A DNA stretch of 64,000 nucleotides from Pseudogymnoascus destructans (GCF_001641265.1 NW_020167538.1:434001-498000); one strand, 5' to 3'; shown: positions 11,695 through 21,599, counted from the first letter of the stretch. Numbers and translations are program-made. Notes: generated by a model from the sequence alone, not told the origin.

Positions 11695-12687
11695 ATGTCT
11701 AGCCCCTCAATAATACCACAGCGCTTCTCCGAGAAGATGGAGCACGCCAGCGAAAGCACCAACGCTCCACTTGCCGGTTCTAAACGAGACCAGCCTTTCA
11801 ATTCCCCGCTTCAAACAGACTCTAATTCTGCGCCGTCTTCGACGCAAACTTCTTCTTCACGCCTTCAAACAACGAATAATATGGGTGTTCAGTCGCAGAT
11901 ACAGGCACGCGGTGGAGGTTCCGCCAGGAACCGGCCGTTCGCCGTCGCACTTACGGTTGCTGTGGTTTTGTATTTCGCGTTGACGATGACTACGAGGGTA
12001 TTTGACTTCAGAGGTTTCACGTCTACGGCTTGCCATCACCAAACGAGCAACAATGCAGCTTCAGCTGTGGTCGAGAAGGTGGGGAAGCTAGTCCCACTCG
12101 AAGCGCACGTCATGAGCAAATGTCCAGACACAAGGGTATGTATTCCTATAAGTACCTCCACGCGCGCAAGCTAACACATCTACCAGGCCTGCCTCCGCGA
12201 ACTCGTCATCCCTGCCATGGAGCGCGTCAGCTCCAAGGTCGACTTCACACTCACCTTCCTCGGGCGCCCGACCGAGAACGACGGCGTGGACTGCATGCAC
12301 GGCCCGCCGGAGTGCATGGGCAACATCCTCGAGCTGTGCGCCGCCCACCTCTACCCGGAGCCGCGCATCTATCTCGGCTTCGTCATGTGTCTCTCTAACG
12401 ACTACAGGGAGATCCCCGATGAGGCCCTGGTCAAGGGCTGCGCGCTGGAGCACGCCGTCGACATTCAGAAGCTGAATGAGTGCGCGGGCAGCGCCGATGG
12501 GATGGGCATGGGTCTGCTGAGGGATAGCGTCCAGAGGAGTATCAATGTGGGCGTCAGGGCGAGCTGCACGGTGAGACTGAACAACGAGGTGTACTGCGTG
12601 CACGACGGGGATTGGAAGAACTGCCCCAATGGTCCGGGGGTGAATGATCTGGTTATTGAGATAGAGAAACTGTACCGCGATTCTTGA
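11695..12687 (+). CDS. GILT-family thiol reductase-like type II membrane protein
   Basis: Two exons, 11695-12135 and 12187-12687 (intron 51 nt), encode 313 aa. Residues 1-78 are Ser/Thr/Gln-rich and disordered. Residues ~81-98 (PFAVALTVAVVLYFALTM) form a single membrane anchor, so the C-terminal domain should face the lumen or exterior. That domain matches gamma-interferon-inducible lysosomal thiol reductase: LEAHVMSKCPDTRACL at the thioredoxin-like site, then the family signature CMHGPPECMGNILELCA, and further paired Cys residues. The usual CXXC is replaced by Cys-Pro-Asp-Thr-Arg-Ala-Cys (C143, C149), so classical disulfide reductase chemistry is doubtful; I believe related CPDARDC forms occur in other fungal homologues. 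The 3' coding end overlaps the DcpS gene on the opposite strand by 35 bp. Confidence 0.82.
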
Positions 12688-13705
12688 GCGGCTCGAAGAC
12701 GTCGATCCATAGCTCGCTAGACTCCCCAAGACCATATGTTAGGTTCACGCTGTCCAACCCGGCTTCCTCGCCGCCCGGCATTATCTCTAGCTGTGAGATG
12801 AGGCTCTCGAACCCGATGGCCTTGCCCACTGATTGCGTGGCGCCAGCTTCAAGAGCGACGTGCACGACATGGATATGGAAGTGATAGTACGTAGGCTGAT
12901 AATGCACATACAACTTCAACTGATCCTCTTCAAGCTTCGTATGCGTCCCCACTGTCGCCTGTAAAATCTTGCGCCTCATGTCCTTCAGCCACAGCACATG
13001 CTTTTTCCGTAGGTCGCGCAGACTCCAGATGTCCCTGCGCTCCACCAGAGCGAGTAGATGCAGGCTCTCCATCGTCTTGCGGTCCCAGTTCAGGTCCGGT
13101 AGCAGCAGGAAGCCGCGCTCGGTATCTACTCCACGTACTGTGCGAAAAATCACGTCCTCCACCTCCGTCTTGCCCTCAATGATATTGTATACCCAAGTCA
13201 GCCTTCCCCCCTCCCGCTGTCGCTGCATGTATGGCCTCACTGAATTTTTGTATGTCTCCGCAGTCTCCGTCACCATTCGCGTCCCCTGCCTGCTGTACTT
13301 CTTGATATGTTTCTCCGTACACGGGTAGATCAGGTTGATCTTCAGATCATCGTGTATCTCAGCCGCCGCAGCACCGTCAGCCGCGTCCCCGCTACACGCC
13401 ATAAACCAGAAGTAGACATCATTCGCACCGAGGTTCCGGCACGAGCGTAGCGCGCGCGGGAGTTCGGCGAGGTGTTCGGCGGAGGCGGAGAATGGAGCAC
13501 GCTCGAGGAGGAGGAGGGCCGGAGTCGTGGAGATGGCGCCGAGGAGGACAATGCGGCGTCCGGCTTGGTCTGGTGGTGGGGGTGGTTAGCGGGGCCAACG
13601 CGGGGGGGGACACAGCGGACCTTGGTTTAGGACGCGTTCGAGTTTGAATTTGGGGATTAGAGATTCGGCGGCTGCGGGTGTTGTTATGCCTGCACTGGTC
13701 TCCAT
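12653..13705 (-). CDS. DCS1: Scavenger mRNA-decapping enzyme DcpS/Dcs1 (HIT family)
   Basis: Two exons on the minus strand, 13705-13621 and 13569-12653 (intron 51 nt), encode 333 aa. DcpS hydrolyses the m7GpppN cap dinucleotide left after 3'-5' mRNA decay. The N-terminal part (METSAGITTPAAAESLIPKF... GRRIVLLGAISTTP) fits the dimerising swapped domain. The C-terminal HIT domain contains LPDLNWDR, then KLYVHYQPTYYHFHIHVVHV (~residues 250-266), which supplies the His triad with the nucleophilic central His. The length is close to the usual ~330-350 aa. The ATG at 13705 was chosen because it opens the conserved N-terminus; a longer upstream frame exists but is not conserved-looking. The stop codon lies inside the last exon of the convergent GILT gene. 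Confidence 0.92.
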
Positions 13706-14469
13706 TGCGCCTTGGGTTGATGGGTTGTACTGTGGAGTGGTGTTGGTCGGAGGTGGTGCGGTTGTAGGGAGTCTTTTTTGGTTGAGCAAGAAAGTTGTGG
13801 TGGATACAAGGTACGCAACAGGGGGTCCCACGCAACCCAAGATCCGAGGATGGGTAGCTATCGGAACGAAAATTGAATCCGAACTCTACTTTTTCATTTG
13901 ATTCTCAAGTAATTGAGTATTAAAAGGCTATAGTACAGTATGTTTCTCCTTGTCGATATTCCCTGGGCTATCAAAGGCCTTTTTATTAGTCAGCACCTGA
14001 TTGTCATTTTAAGTTTCCCCCTTGGGCATATCATATAGAAAGCCCGTAATATGATTATTTAATTATACGTGATTAAGAGCCTTTATTTCCTTTGTAGTTA
14101 CTATTCTACATTTAGTTAATACGGCGATTTATTTCATTCTTAGTTACTAAGATAGTTTCCTTTAGTTGCTAGTTACTGATGGTTTATCTTAATTCATAGT
14201 TTTCTAAAGTACTCACTTAATATATTTAATATACAGTCGCTAAGACGGTTTATTTCATTCATAGTCACTTAAGGATTATATGTAGTTGCGGAAACCACGA
14301 CCGACAAATATGAGAATATGCATCATATTTCTCTAGAAACAAGACAATTACAGTATATTAAGATATGTAGCCTGCTTTTTCAATTAAAAAGGCGTGGTGC
14401 CAAAGTGGTTTTTTTCCGCGATCTGGCACGACGTCTTTCGGTTGGCAAAACAAAAAAAAAAAAAAAAAA
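13706..14469. other. AT-rich degenerate repeat region before tRNA
   Basis: After ~200 bp of DcpS upstream sequence the DNA turns AT-rich. Between 14090 and 14290 a sloppy repeat with ACGGTTTATTTCATTCATAG-like units recurs (14125, 14245), as in RIP-decayed repeats. 14391-14410 resembles the 5' end of a tRNA-Ser on the plus strand (GGCGTGGTGCCAAAGTGGTT). No protein gene was seen. Confidence 0.5.
14452..14469 (-). terminator. RNA polymerase III terminator (T18) of tRNA-Ser
   Basis: An uninterrupted run of 18 A on the plus strand is T18 on the transcribed strand. It starts directly after the discriminator base of the tRNA-Ser gene. Pol III stops at four or more T, so this is a strong if unusually long terminator. 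Confidence 0.75.
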
Positions 14470-14550
14470 CGACGTGTGCAGGATTTGAACCTACGCGGCC
14501 GAAACCATATGATTTCTAGTCATACCCATTAACCACTCTGGCAACACGCC
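14470..14550 (-). tRNA. tRNA-Ser (anticodon AGA)
   Basis: The minus strand folds as a class II tRNA of 81 nt. The acceptor GGCGTGT pairs with ACACGTC (one G-T), and the discriminator is G, as expected for serine. The D arm is CCA..TGG around AGTGGTTAA. The anticodon stem TATGA/TCATA is perfect, with loop CTAGAAA giving anticodon AGA (codon UCU, also UCC if A34 is inosine). The variable arm is long but weakly paired (GG..CC). The T arm is GTAGG TTCAAAT CCTGC, which also forms the B box. There is no intron. It lies at the edge of a decayed repeat island, and the short variable-arm stem suggests slight degeneration, but it is probably functional. Confidence 0.85.
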
Positions 14551-16048
14551 TTATTTGGGAAAGAGCGACTTACAACATATTATATATGTTCACTGCTTTC
14601 CAAACCTATATTCATGGCTTTTACCTATGTTGATAGAGAGCGGCTAGACTACTTAAAATACCGTCAATTATACCTCTATCTTAAGAACCTACTATTAAAG
14701 CCAACAACCAAGTAGAAGTCACGACTAAAGCACTGTGCTTAAACAGAGTTTGAGATTATACATAATAAGCTCTACTAGAAACCTGACTCTAGGTTCTAAA
14801 GCCCACGATGTGTAGTTCTAAAGTGAAGCTTTTGATGCTATTGTTAATGAACACCTACAGCTGCTACATACAGGCCGCTCAAAAACATGGAGTATTCTAC
14901 AACAGAAGTTCTATAGGCTAAAGTGAGAAGAAGCAGAGTTTATATTAAAGCGATGTAAGAATTGTATACTAAATCAACTAAACACAACAAAAGCTCCTCT
15001 AGTTCCAATTACTACTAGCCGAGCATGAGAGAGGGTTCAGATTGATCTAATTGATATGCGCTATGAGCCTTCTAGACAATATAAGTGGATTCTACATATA
15101 AAGGATCACTTCTCAAAATATACACAGCTATATCCATTAAAGAGCAAGCATCTAGAGCCAATTGCAGACTGCTTTGCTCTCTTTATTGCAGCATTATTAC
15201 CTCTAAAGATTATGCAAGCAAATAATGGCAAAGAATTCAAGGGTGCACTACTTATTCTGCTACGTAAGTATAGTATTTAAGTGATAAATAGAGCACCATG
15301 GTCACCATAGACACAAGGCCTAGTTGAGTAGGCAAATAGAATTGTAGAAGCAAAGCTACAAGCATAGTAAATGGATCATAGGTCTATAGAGTGGAAAGAT
15401 GGGCTATTTAAAGCCACACTTACAATTAACACCCAAATCCACTCTACTATTAGGTGTGTGCTAGCTGAGCTGCTATTCCGAGACAGGAGTTCTCATATTA
15501 ACTAGCTTAATAGCTAGGCCTAAAGGATCTCACAATTAGAGTTGAGTAGGAAGACCTAACAATGGCGCTGATATTTAAGAGTGAGCTTAGAATTGAGCTC
15601 GAGTACTTAGGTGTCATACTGACATTCGTTGCACTCAGTTTGCTATCAAACTCAAGAGCAAACTTGGAAATCTCCTCCTCAAACCTACAAGTCACTATAC
15701 ATATTTTGGCTTATCACACCAACAACAAGAGCAATACTACTCAACGATTGCTACAACCATCTATGATTCATTACACGTCATTGCTCCTTAGTTACTGGGC
15801 CGATATTACCACATAGCATATCTCTACAACCCTCTATTGTAATGGTGGGTGCACCAGATATGAGAATCTAGCCACCCAAGGAAGGGATGAATTTACTAAG
15901 ACAACACACTGTCTTAGGAAACAGAGCCAAAGGGTCGTAGCTTAGACTATTCCACAATGCAGCAATCAGGTGTATGATGTAGTGGAGTGGTTTAGACAAG
16001 TTGTAACAAATGTTGAGTCTGAGAACTCAGGGATAAGTCAGAGGTTCC

Positions 16049-16523
16049 TGTTACGACGGAACAAGAAGGCTGGCCAACTACAGGACAGGAAGGAGGGAGG
16101 TCGCATGAGACCGGCCCTGGTACCTGGAGGGGCAGCGGGGAATAGTAGTTCCGAAAGTATCACGTGACGGACTCGCAGGATGATGAGAAGAGTCCTAAGA
16201 GTCCAGGACTCCGAGGACTCGAGTGAGTTCCCAGGAGTCCACTAGGCACGTGATGGACTCGCAGGATGATGAGAAGAGTCCTAAGAGTCCAGGACTCCGA
16301 GGACTCGAGTGAGTTCCCAAGAGTCCACTAGGCATGACGCCACTATATAAGTAGATAGTATTTCCTTAGATAGGAGCTTCGTGCTCAACTCAATACAGTA
16401 TTTGTTATATACTAGTAACGTGTTACTTGAAGCCTTTGTGTCTGATCCCCTGCCTCCTCTGATAAGTAAACCTTTACGCAAGAGAACCTCTGTGTCTTCT
16501 ATCGTTTAGAAGTCAGCGTTACA
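16049..16523. repeat. 475-bp solo LTR inserted in copy A (TSD GTTCC)
   Basis: Starts TGTTACGACGG and ends GTCAGCGTTACA. It is flanked by perfect GTTCC duplications (16044-16048 and 16524-16528), and the uninterrupted GAGGTTCCTCACTG site is seen in copy C. It contains an 86-bp tandem duplication and a TATATAAG box at about 16344. A partial inverted copy of its right half is at 33736-33925. The TG..CA ends, 5-bp duplication and lack of internal coding fit a solo LTR. Confidence 0.87.
16161..16332. repeat. 86-bp tandem duplication inside the 475-bp LTR
   Basis: Two head-to-tail 86-bp units (16161-16246 and 16247-16332) begin CACGTGAYGGACTCGCAGG. They differ at two sites, both transitions (C/T and G/A). 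Each unit is dense in AGTCC/GGACT inverted motifs. Confidence 0.9.
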
Positions 16524-17953
16524 GTTCCTCACTGACTTTTCAGAAACAGAGAATAACAAGATCAATGCTTGGAAGCTTGGAAAAGACGTAGAAGTATGTG
16601 CTAGTCGATTTACTGTATTGCCTGCTTGCCCTTTCTTAAGGAAAGGGCAATCCTATTTATGCCAAAGGAGTGTAGTTCTCTTATTTTCCATGACTTTCCA
16701 TGACTAACCAGGCTTGGTAAATGTATTAGAAATCAAGTGCGACCCACAACTAGCTTGCTAATCATGTAGTGAACGTAAGAGAATCCCATAGAACCATCTC
16801 TTGGGTTCCTAGCCTATAGGAAGTGAAAAGGAGGTCCAAGGTCAGAGTACCTATAGACAAATTATGTCATAACTTAACCAATCTTGTGGGTAACTAAGGA
16901 GCGATGACGTGTAATGAATCATAGAGGGTTGTAGAAGCTTCTAGAGCTATCGTTCATGTTCCTAGGCCTCTAGTTGGTAGAGATATGCCATGTGGTAGTA
17001 TTGGCCCACCCCCTTAAGGAGGAGATTTTCTTAATAACTTGTTCAATGAGTGTCCAAATGATATGCCGTGATGTATGTAGCATAAACAGATGTAGTAGAA
17101 GAGTTTGCAGCAATCGTTGAGTAGTATTGTTTCTGTTGTTGGTGTGATAAGCCAAGATATGTATGGTGACTTGTAGGTTTGAGGAGGAGATTTCTAAGTT
17201 TGCTCTTGAGTTTGATAGCAAACTGAGTGCAACGAATGTCAGTATGACATCTATGATTCATTACATGACATCACTCATACTACCACATGACATATCTCTA
17301 CCAACTAGAGGCCTAGGAGCATGAACGATAGCTCTAAAAGCTCCTATGAACCTCATGATTCATTACATGTCATCGCTCTTTAGTTACCCACAAGATTGGT
17401 TAAGTTATGACATAATTTGTCTATGACATAATTTGTCTATGACATAATTTGTCTATAGGGGTACTCTGACCTTGGACCTCCTTTTACTTCCTATAGGCTA
17501 CGAACCTAAGAGATGGTTCTATGGGATTCTCTTATGTCGACTACAATTACCAAGCCTGGTAAGTCATGGAAAGTCATGGAAAATGAGAGAACTACACTCC
17601 TTTGGCATAAATAGGATTGCCCTTTCCTTAAGAAAGGGCAAGCAGGCAATACAGTAAATCGACTATCACATACTTCCACGTCTTTTACAAGCTTCCAAGC
17701 ATTGATCTTGTTACTCCTTGTTCCTGAAAAGTTAGTGAGGTGCTAACCTCTGACTTATCCCTGAGTTCTCAGACTCAACATTTGTTACAACTTGTCTAAA
17801 CCACTCCACTACATCATACACCTGATTGCTGCATTGTGGAATAGTCTAAGCTACGACCCTTTGGCTCTGTTTCCTAAGACAGTGTGTTGTCTTAGTAAAA
17901 TCATCCCTTCCTTGGGTGGCTAGATTCTCACATCTGGTGCACCCACCATTACA

Positions 17954-18312
17954 TAGAGCTTAAGCGATTTCTCAAGCCTAGGCTCTAGCTTGAGCCTAGC
18001 TCTAGGCAGCGCCATAGCTAGAGGTTGAGCAATCGCTCGACCTTAAGCTTAGCTCTAGCTCTAAGTCTAAGCTAGAGCTTGAGCAATCGCTTGACTTCAA
18101 CTCTAGGCCTAGAGCTTAAGCGATCACTCAAGCCTAGGCTTAGGCTTAAGCCTAGCTCTAGGTAGCGCTAGAGCTCGTAATTCAGCTAGAGCAGTCAAGG
18201 CTCAATTCTAAGCTGTGCTCTAGCTTAGAGCTTAAGCTAGATCTAGAGCTCAATTCCAAGCTCTAGTGTAGGAGCTAGGCTAAAGTGCTAGATTGGCCTA
18301 GACTAAGCTTCC
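17954..18312. repeat. AGCT/CTAG-rich array of short palindromes
   Basis: About 360 bp made almost entirely of overlapping words such as GAGCTTAAGC, GCCTAGGC, GCTCTAG, AGCTAGAGC and GAGCAATCGCT, with no single fixed period. It lies between the integrase and C-terminal parts of the KRBA2-like remnant, directly after LTR copy B. It could be an expanded low-complexity coding tract of that element or an independent repeat. Confidence 0.6.
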
Positions 18313-18915
18313 TAACCCTATAATTAAGAGAGATATATTTAAAGAGTGAAGGCTTCTATAGTGTGCAAGTATACAAAGAAGCATCATATCTAACACTTTG
18401 ATATTAGAGCTATAGTCTCTATTAAGGTTCCTCGAGAGGATAGAACCTCAACTAATAATAAGAGGCTCTTTGCACGCATTCTAGAAGAGCCTTACCTACA
18501 CTGATATTAGGTTCTTACACTCTCTGGTATAATACAACGCCTTATACCTACAAAATCAAGGAGTTGTAGAACAAGCTCTCTGGTCTGATATCTTAATTCC
18601 TACTTCTACAAAGCAAGTAACGCTAGGGCTTGCAGCTAGAGAGGCTTCTACAAGTGCATAGGTTGTAGTATCATGCCAATGCAAATGACATTGTAGTACA
18701 AAGAGGTGCCGTTGTTATAAGGAAGCAAAGGAGTGTAGTATACACTGCCATAATGATGATCATGACTATGGCAACTTATTAGGCTTAGCTATCGTACAGA
18801 ATTAGCTTTAATTGAGAGGCCAAAGCAGAGAAAGCGGGCAAGAGCAGACACTATTGGAAACGTAGTATAGAGCGATTTAATATTTACTATTATATTATGC
18901 TATTTGTGGTTGGGC

Positions 18916-21599
18916 CAGTGTTCGGCACGGATACCAATATACCCGTGGTATCCGGGTATATCCTCGAGTATATACCTACCCGGCGATATTTTAGGAGTAT
19001 CCGGCGTATCCGGATACTCTCGAGTATATATCCGGATACATGCCAAGAATAGCCAAGCGCAGCCAAGACCTCTTTTTTCCAACGTCGTGAGATCTATATT
19101 GATGCTGTATAAAGTGATAATTATCCTCAGAATGAGCGACTCGTCGTTATCAGATATACCAACGGAGCCTGAGGGCTATAATAGCTATGATACTCATAAT
19201 GAGCCAAGTCTGCCAACGCTGCCGCCCCCTATTCATATTCAACAGGATATTAATCCTACACCGCTCCGGCTTCAGCCTCCAGGACGAATGCTGCCACCAA
19301 CGTCATCGGTACTATTTACGAAGCTATTATATTCGCGATTGATACTTGATAGTAACCCACCTACAGTCAAAGTAACTTGCTTACAACCAGGCTGCGGATA
19401 TTCACCTACTCCGCAGCTATTAAGTCAGACTTCAACCGGTAATCTTTGGAAGCACTATACGCAGAAGCATCCAACAGTAGCATATACAATGAAAGGTCAT
19501 ACAATTACGCCGTCAAGCCCATCAAGTAGTGCATCGTCATTTTTTGAGCCACGGCCGCGGAACCCGCAAGTCCAGCCCGCTCAAGCTCAAGCATCAAATA
19601 GTAGAGCGAAATACCGAGAGTTATTACTCTCATTCGTTGTATCAAATAACCTCTCCTTACGACTTATTGAGAGCTATTCGTTCCATCAATTAGTACAGTT
19701 CTTAAGCCCAAGTACTCTATCGATATCGTCGCGAACACTACACCGAGAGCTACAGCGGCAATTCTCATATCACCGAGGATTGCTACAATTAGAACTCCAG
19801 GCTCATATTACCTATGGCGGCCGGATATCTATTACAACAGATGCATGGACTGCACGGAACTATACAGAGTACGCTGCTGTCACAGGCCATTGGATTAATG
19901 AGAAGTGGCAGCACCGGTGCGTATTACTTGATGTAATCCACCTTCAAGAGCCAATTCATAGCGGCGAATATCTCGCTCAAGAGTTAGCTGCAGTAACAGA
20001 TAGCTTCGAAATTACAGGTGCTATATTTACTTGTACGTGGGATAATGCCTCAGCGAATACTGTGATGCTTTCAGAATATGAGAAAATAGCCAGTAAGCAG
20101 CAGACGACTATTCAACAGCCATGGACGTTTACTGTAAAGGAAGGGGACGTTCGGTGTATTGCTCATATTATCAATCTTGCAGTTCAAGCTACTCTAAAGA
20201 GCTTGAAAGCTAGCCCGGATACAGAAACAGAAGCGTACTGGTGTCAGCAAGGGCTTGCCCGGATTCCGCAGCATATTGATAACTCTTCTACTGAAGTATC
20301 AGCTACGCTTGAGAAGCTCCGAAGGCATATTTATCTTTCGAAACTGAAGAGCATGGAAGGATGCTTTACAGAAGCAGATACAAGCTGCAGGCCAGAAGCC
20401 ACGCCAGCTATCACTTGATATGCCTATACGCTGGAATTCAACGTACTATATGCTTGAAACAGCTATAAAGCTTCGAATACCAATTACTGCAGTATGCTCT
20501 ACGCAGAAGCTTGATATCAGTATGAAGGATATTGCGTTAACAAGCAACGATTGGGCTATTATCGAAGCTCTTGAACGATTATTCTTAGTATTCTTAAAGC
20601 CGTCAAGACGGCTACAAAGCGATTCATATCCAACGCTCAACTTTACAATTCCTCTTTACTTAAAGATGATAAATAAGGTCACATTACTACAAGAAGAGCT
20701 TGGTAGAAGCTCTACGATCGGAGTAGCTTGTGGAGCTGCGCTTCAAAAGCTTAATGAGTATTATACTCTTACAACGAATCAGCAATGTAAGCACTCAGCT
20801 GTTGCTACAATTTGCGACCCACGAATGAATCATACAGTATTTAAGAAGATATATCCAAATGCTATAGACGATACACGAAGATTACGAGCAAGAGCGCAGT
20901 TCGAAGACGTTTGTAGAACGTACCAAAAGCGAGAGTATCACCTTGATACGGAGCGAATTACTCACGAAACAGCTCTTGCAGAAGCAATAGGTGCTACTGC
21001 TACAATAGATCAAGAACCTGATTCTGACGAAGATCTATTTGCGTCAGAAGGCTTGGCTTTTCAAGAGCCAGAATGGAGGCGCTGGATGCTTGAACCACGG
21101 CCCGGTGAGCATACTGATATTCTCAAATATTGGTGCGCAAAGCAATACCAATATCCAGTTATTGCCCGTATTGCTCGTGATCATCTAGCTATTCCAGCAA
21201 CATCTGCAGCATCGGAACGAGTATTTAGTAATGGTAGTGATATTATTACAAAGAAGCGGAATAGGTTATCACCGCCAACTATTAGATATTTACTTTGCTT
21301 ACGGAATTGGGGTAAAATACGGGAGGCTGATAGCGACGGCGATGATGCTGACGATGAAGCACCTGAATAGGGACTCGCAGAAAGGGGGGGTCTCACGGAA
21401 AGGGGGCTCGCGGAAAGGGGTTTACTACTATTATCAAAAGCTTCATTCTTTTTTATATACGCTATTCTATTTTTATATACAATATTCAGCCTCATGTATC
21501 CGGATATATACCCTACCCTACCCGTCAGATCGTCGCCGGGTATATACCCTACCCGTGAGCTTCACGGATACTACCCGGATATGTATCCGCCGAACACTG
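18916..21599 (+). mobile_element. hAT transposon, complete ends and 8-bp target duplication
   Basis: A 2684-bp element with inverted termini CAGTGTTCGGC (18916) and GCCGAACACTG (ending 21599), flanked by perfect 8-bp duplications GGTTGGGC (18908-18915 and 21600-21607), as expected for hAT. Subterminal regions (18930-19040 and 21490-21590) carry multiple TATCCGG/CCGGATA and ACCCGTGG/TACCCG words in both orientations, likely transposase-binding repeats. Unlike its neighbours it shows little RIP-like decay, so it arrived later or escaped mutation. It encodes one transposase, broken once. Confidence 0.93.
19132..21370 (+). pseudogene. hAT transposase with a single frameshift
   Basis: The reading frame opens at ATG 19132 (MSDSSLSDIPTEPEG). 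The BED-type zinc finger region reads VTCLQPGCGYSPTPQ...LWKHYTQKHP. The RNase-H-like core has ITTDAWTARNYTEYAA (first catalytic Asp), FTCTWDNASANTVM (second Asp), CIAHIINLAVQ and LDMPIRWNSTYYMLE. The C-terminal dimerisation region has YPVIARIARDHLAIPATSAASERVFS (catalytic Glu) and RNRLSPPTIRYLLCLRNW. Around 20353 the frame must shift: upstream reads RRHIYLSKLKS, and the conserved WKDALQKQIQ...SLDMPIRWN continues in another frame to 21370. One extra base (or two lost) explains it; no intron signals fit. Otherwise ~745 codons are open. Confidence 0.88.

Larger units (their letters stand above)
15838..17249 (+). repeat. Solo LTR copy A, flanked by TCTAT target duplication
   Basis: Plus-strand copy of the same LTR family, starting TGTAATGG at 15838 and ending TATGACA at 17249. 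Perfect 5-bp duplications TCTAT lie at 15833-15837 and 17250-17254, the size expected for LTR-retrotransposon integration. It has no internal retroelement sequence, hence a solo LTR. Within it, 16049-16523 is a different 475-bp LTR insertion. Copy A sits inside copy B in the opposite orientation, so A is younger than B. Confidence 0.88.
15612..17953 (-). repeat. Solo LTR copy B (minus orientation), interrupted by copy A
   Basis: Minus-strand copy of a ~0.9-kb repeat that begins TGTAATGGTGGGTGC and ends CAGTATGACA, i.e. TG..CA like an LTR. Its two parts, 17953-17250 (5' part) and 15837-15612 (3' part), join seamlessly once copy A and one 5-bp TCTAT duplication are removed; the joined sequence matches copy C at 33973-35072. 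It holds a triple 16-bp GACATAATTTGTCTAT repeat (about 17407-17455) where A and C have one unit. No matching 5-bp duplication flanks B itself (TTAGG left, TAGAG right), so its insertion flanks have changed or recombined. Confidence 0.82.
14600..18830 (+). mobile_element. RIP-decayed integrase-type transposon (KRBA2/Ginger-like), split by LTRs
   Basis: The left part (about 14600-15560) translates in a broken frame into an integrase core. The best stretch is 15056-15280: MRYEPSRQYKWILHIKDHFSKYTQLYPLKSK and ADCFALFIAALLPLKIMQANNGKEF, i.e. rve domain with catalytic Asp and DNG-like block (here ANNGKEF). It continues with TQGLVE, stop, ANRIVEAKLQA. The right part (18320-18780) reads KYTKKHHIQHFDI-type then VSIKVPREDRTSTNNKRLFARILEEPY and a Cys-rich tail, as in the C-terminus of KRAB-A-domain-containing-2-like integrase proteins found in fungi. 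Many stops are TAG/TAA where CAG/CAA is expected, typical of RIP. The middle is interrupted by solo LTRs (15612-17953) and an AGCT/CTAG-rich array (17954-18312). The exact termini were not found. Confidence 0.65.

Noticed and set aside
15562..15816. 84-codon open frame and the similar frames at 34105-34320 and 16970-17261
   Set aside because: They lie inside the LTR copies on differing strands; they reflect repeat sequence, not a gene.
18904..19131. N-terminal extension of the hAT transposase starting at 18904
   Set aside because: It begins inside the host target sequence and crosses the terminal inverted repeat and subterminal repeats, so ATG 19132 is the credible start.
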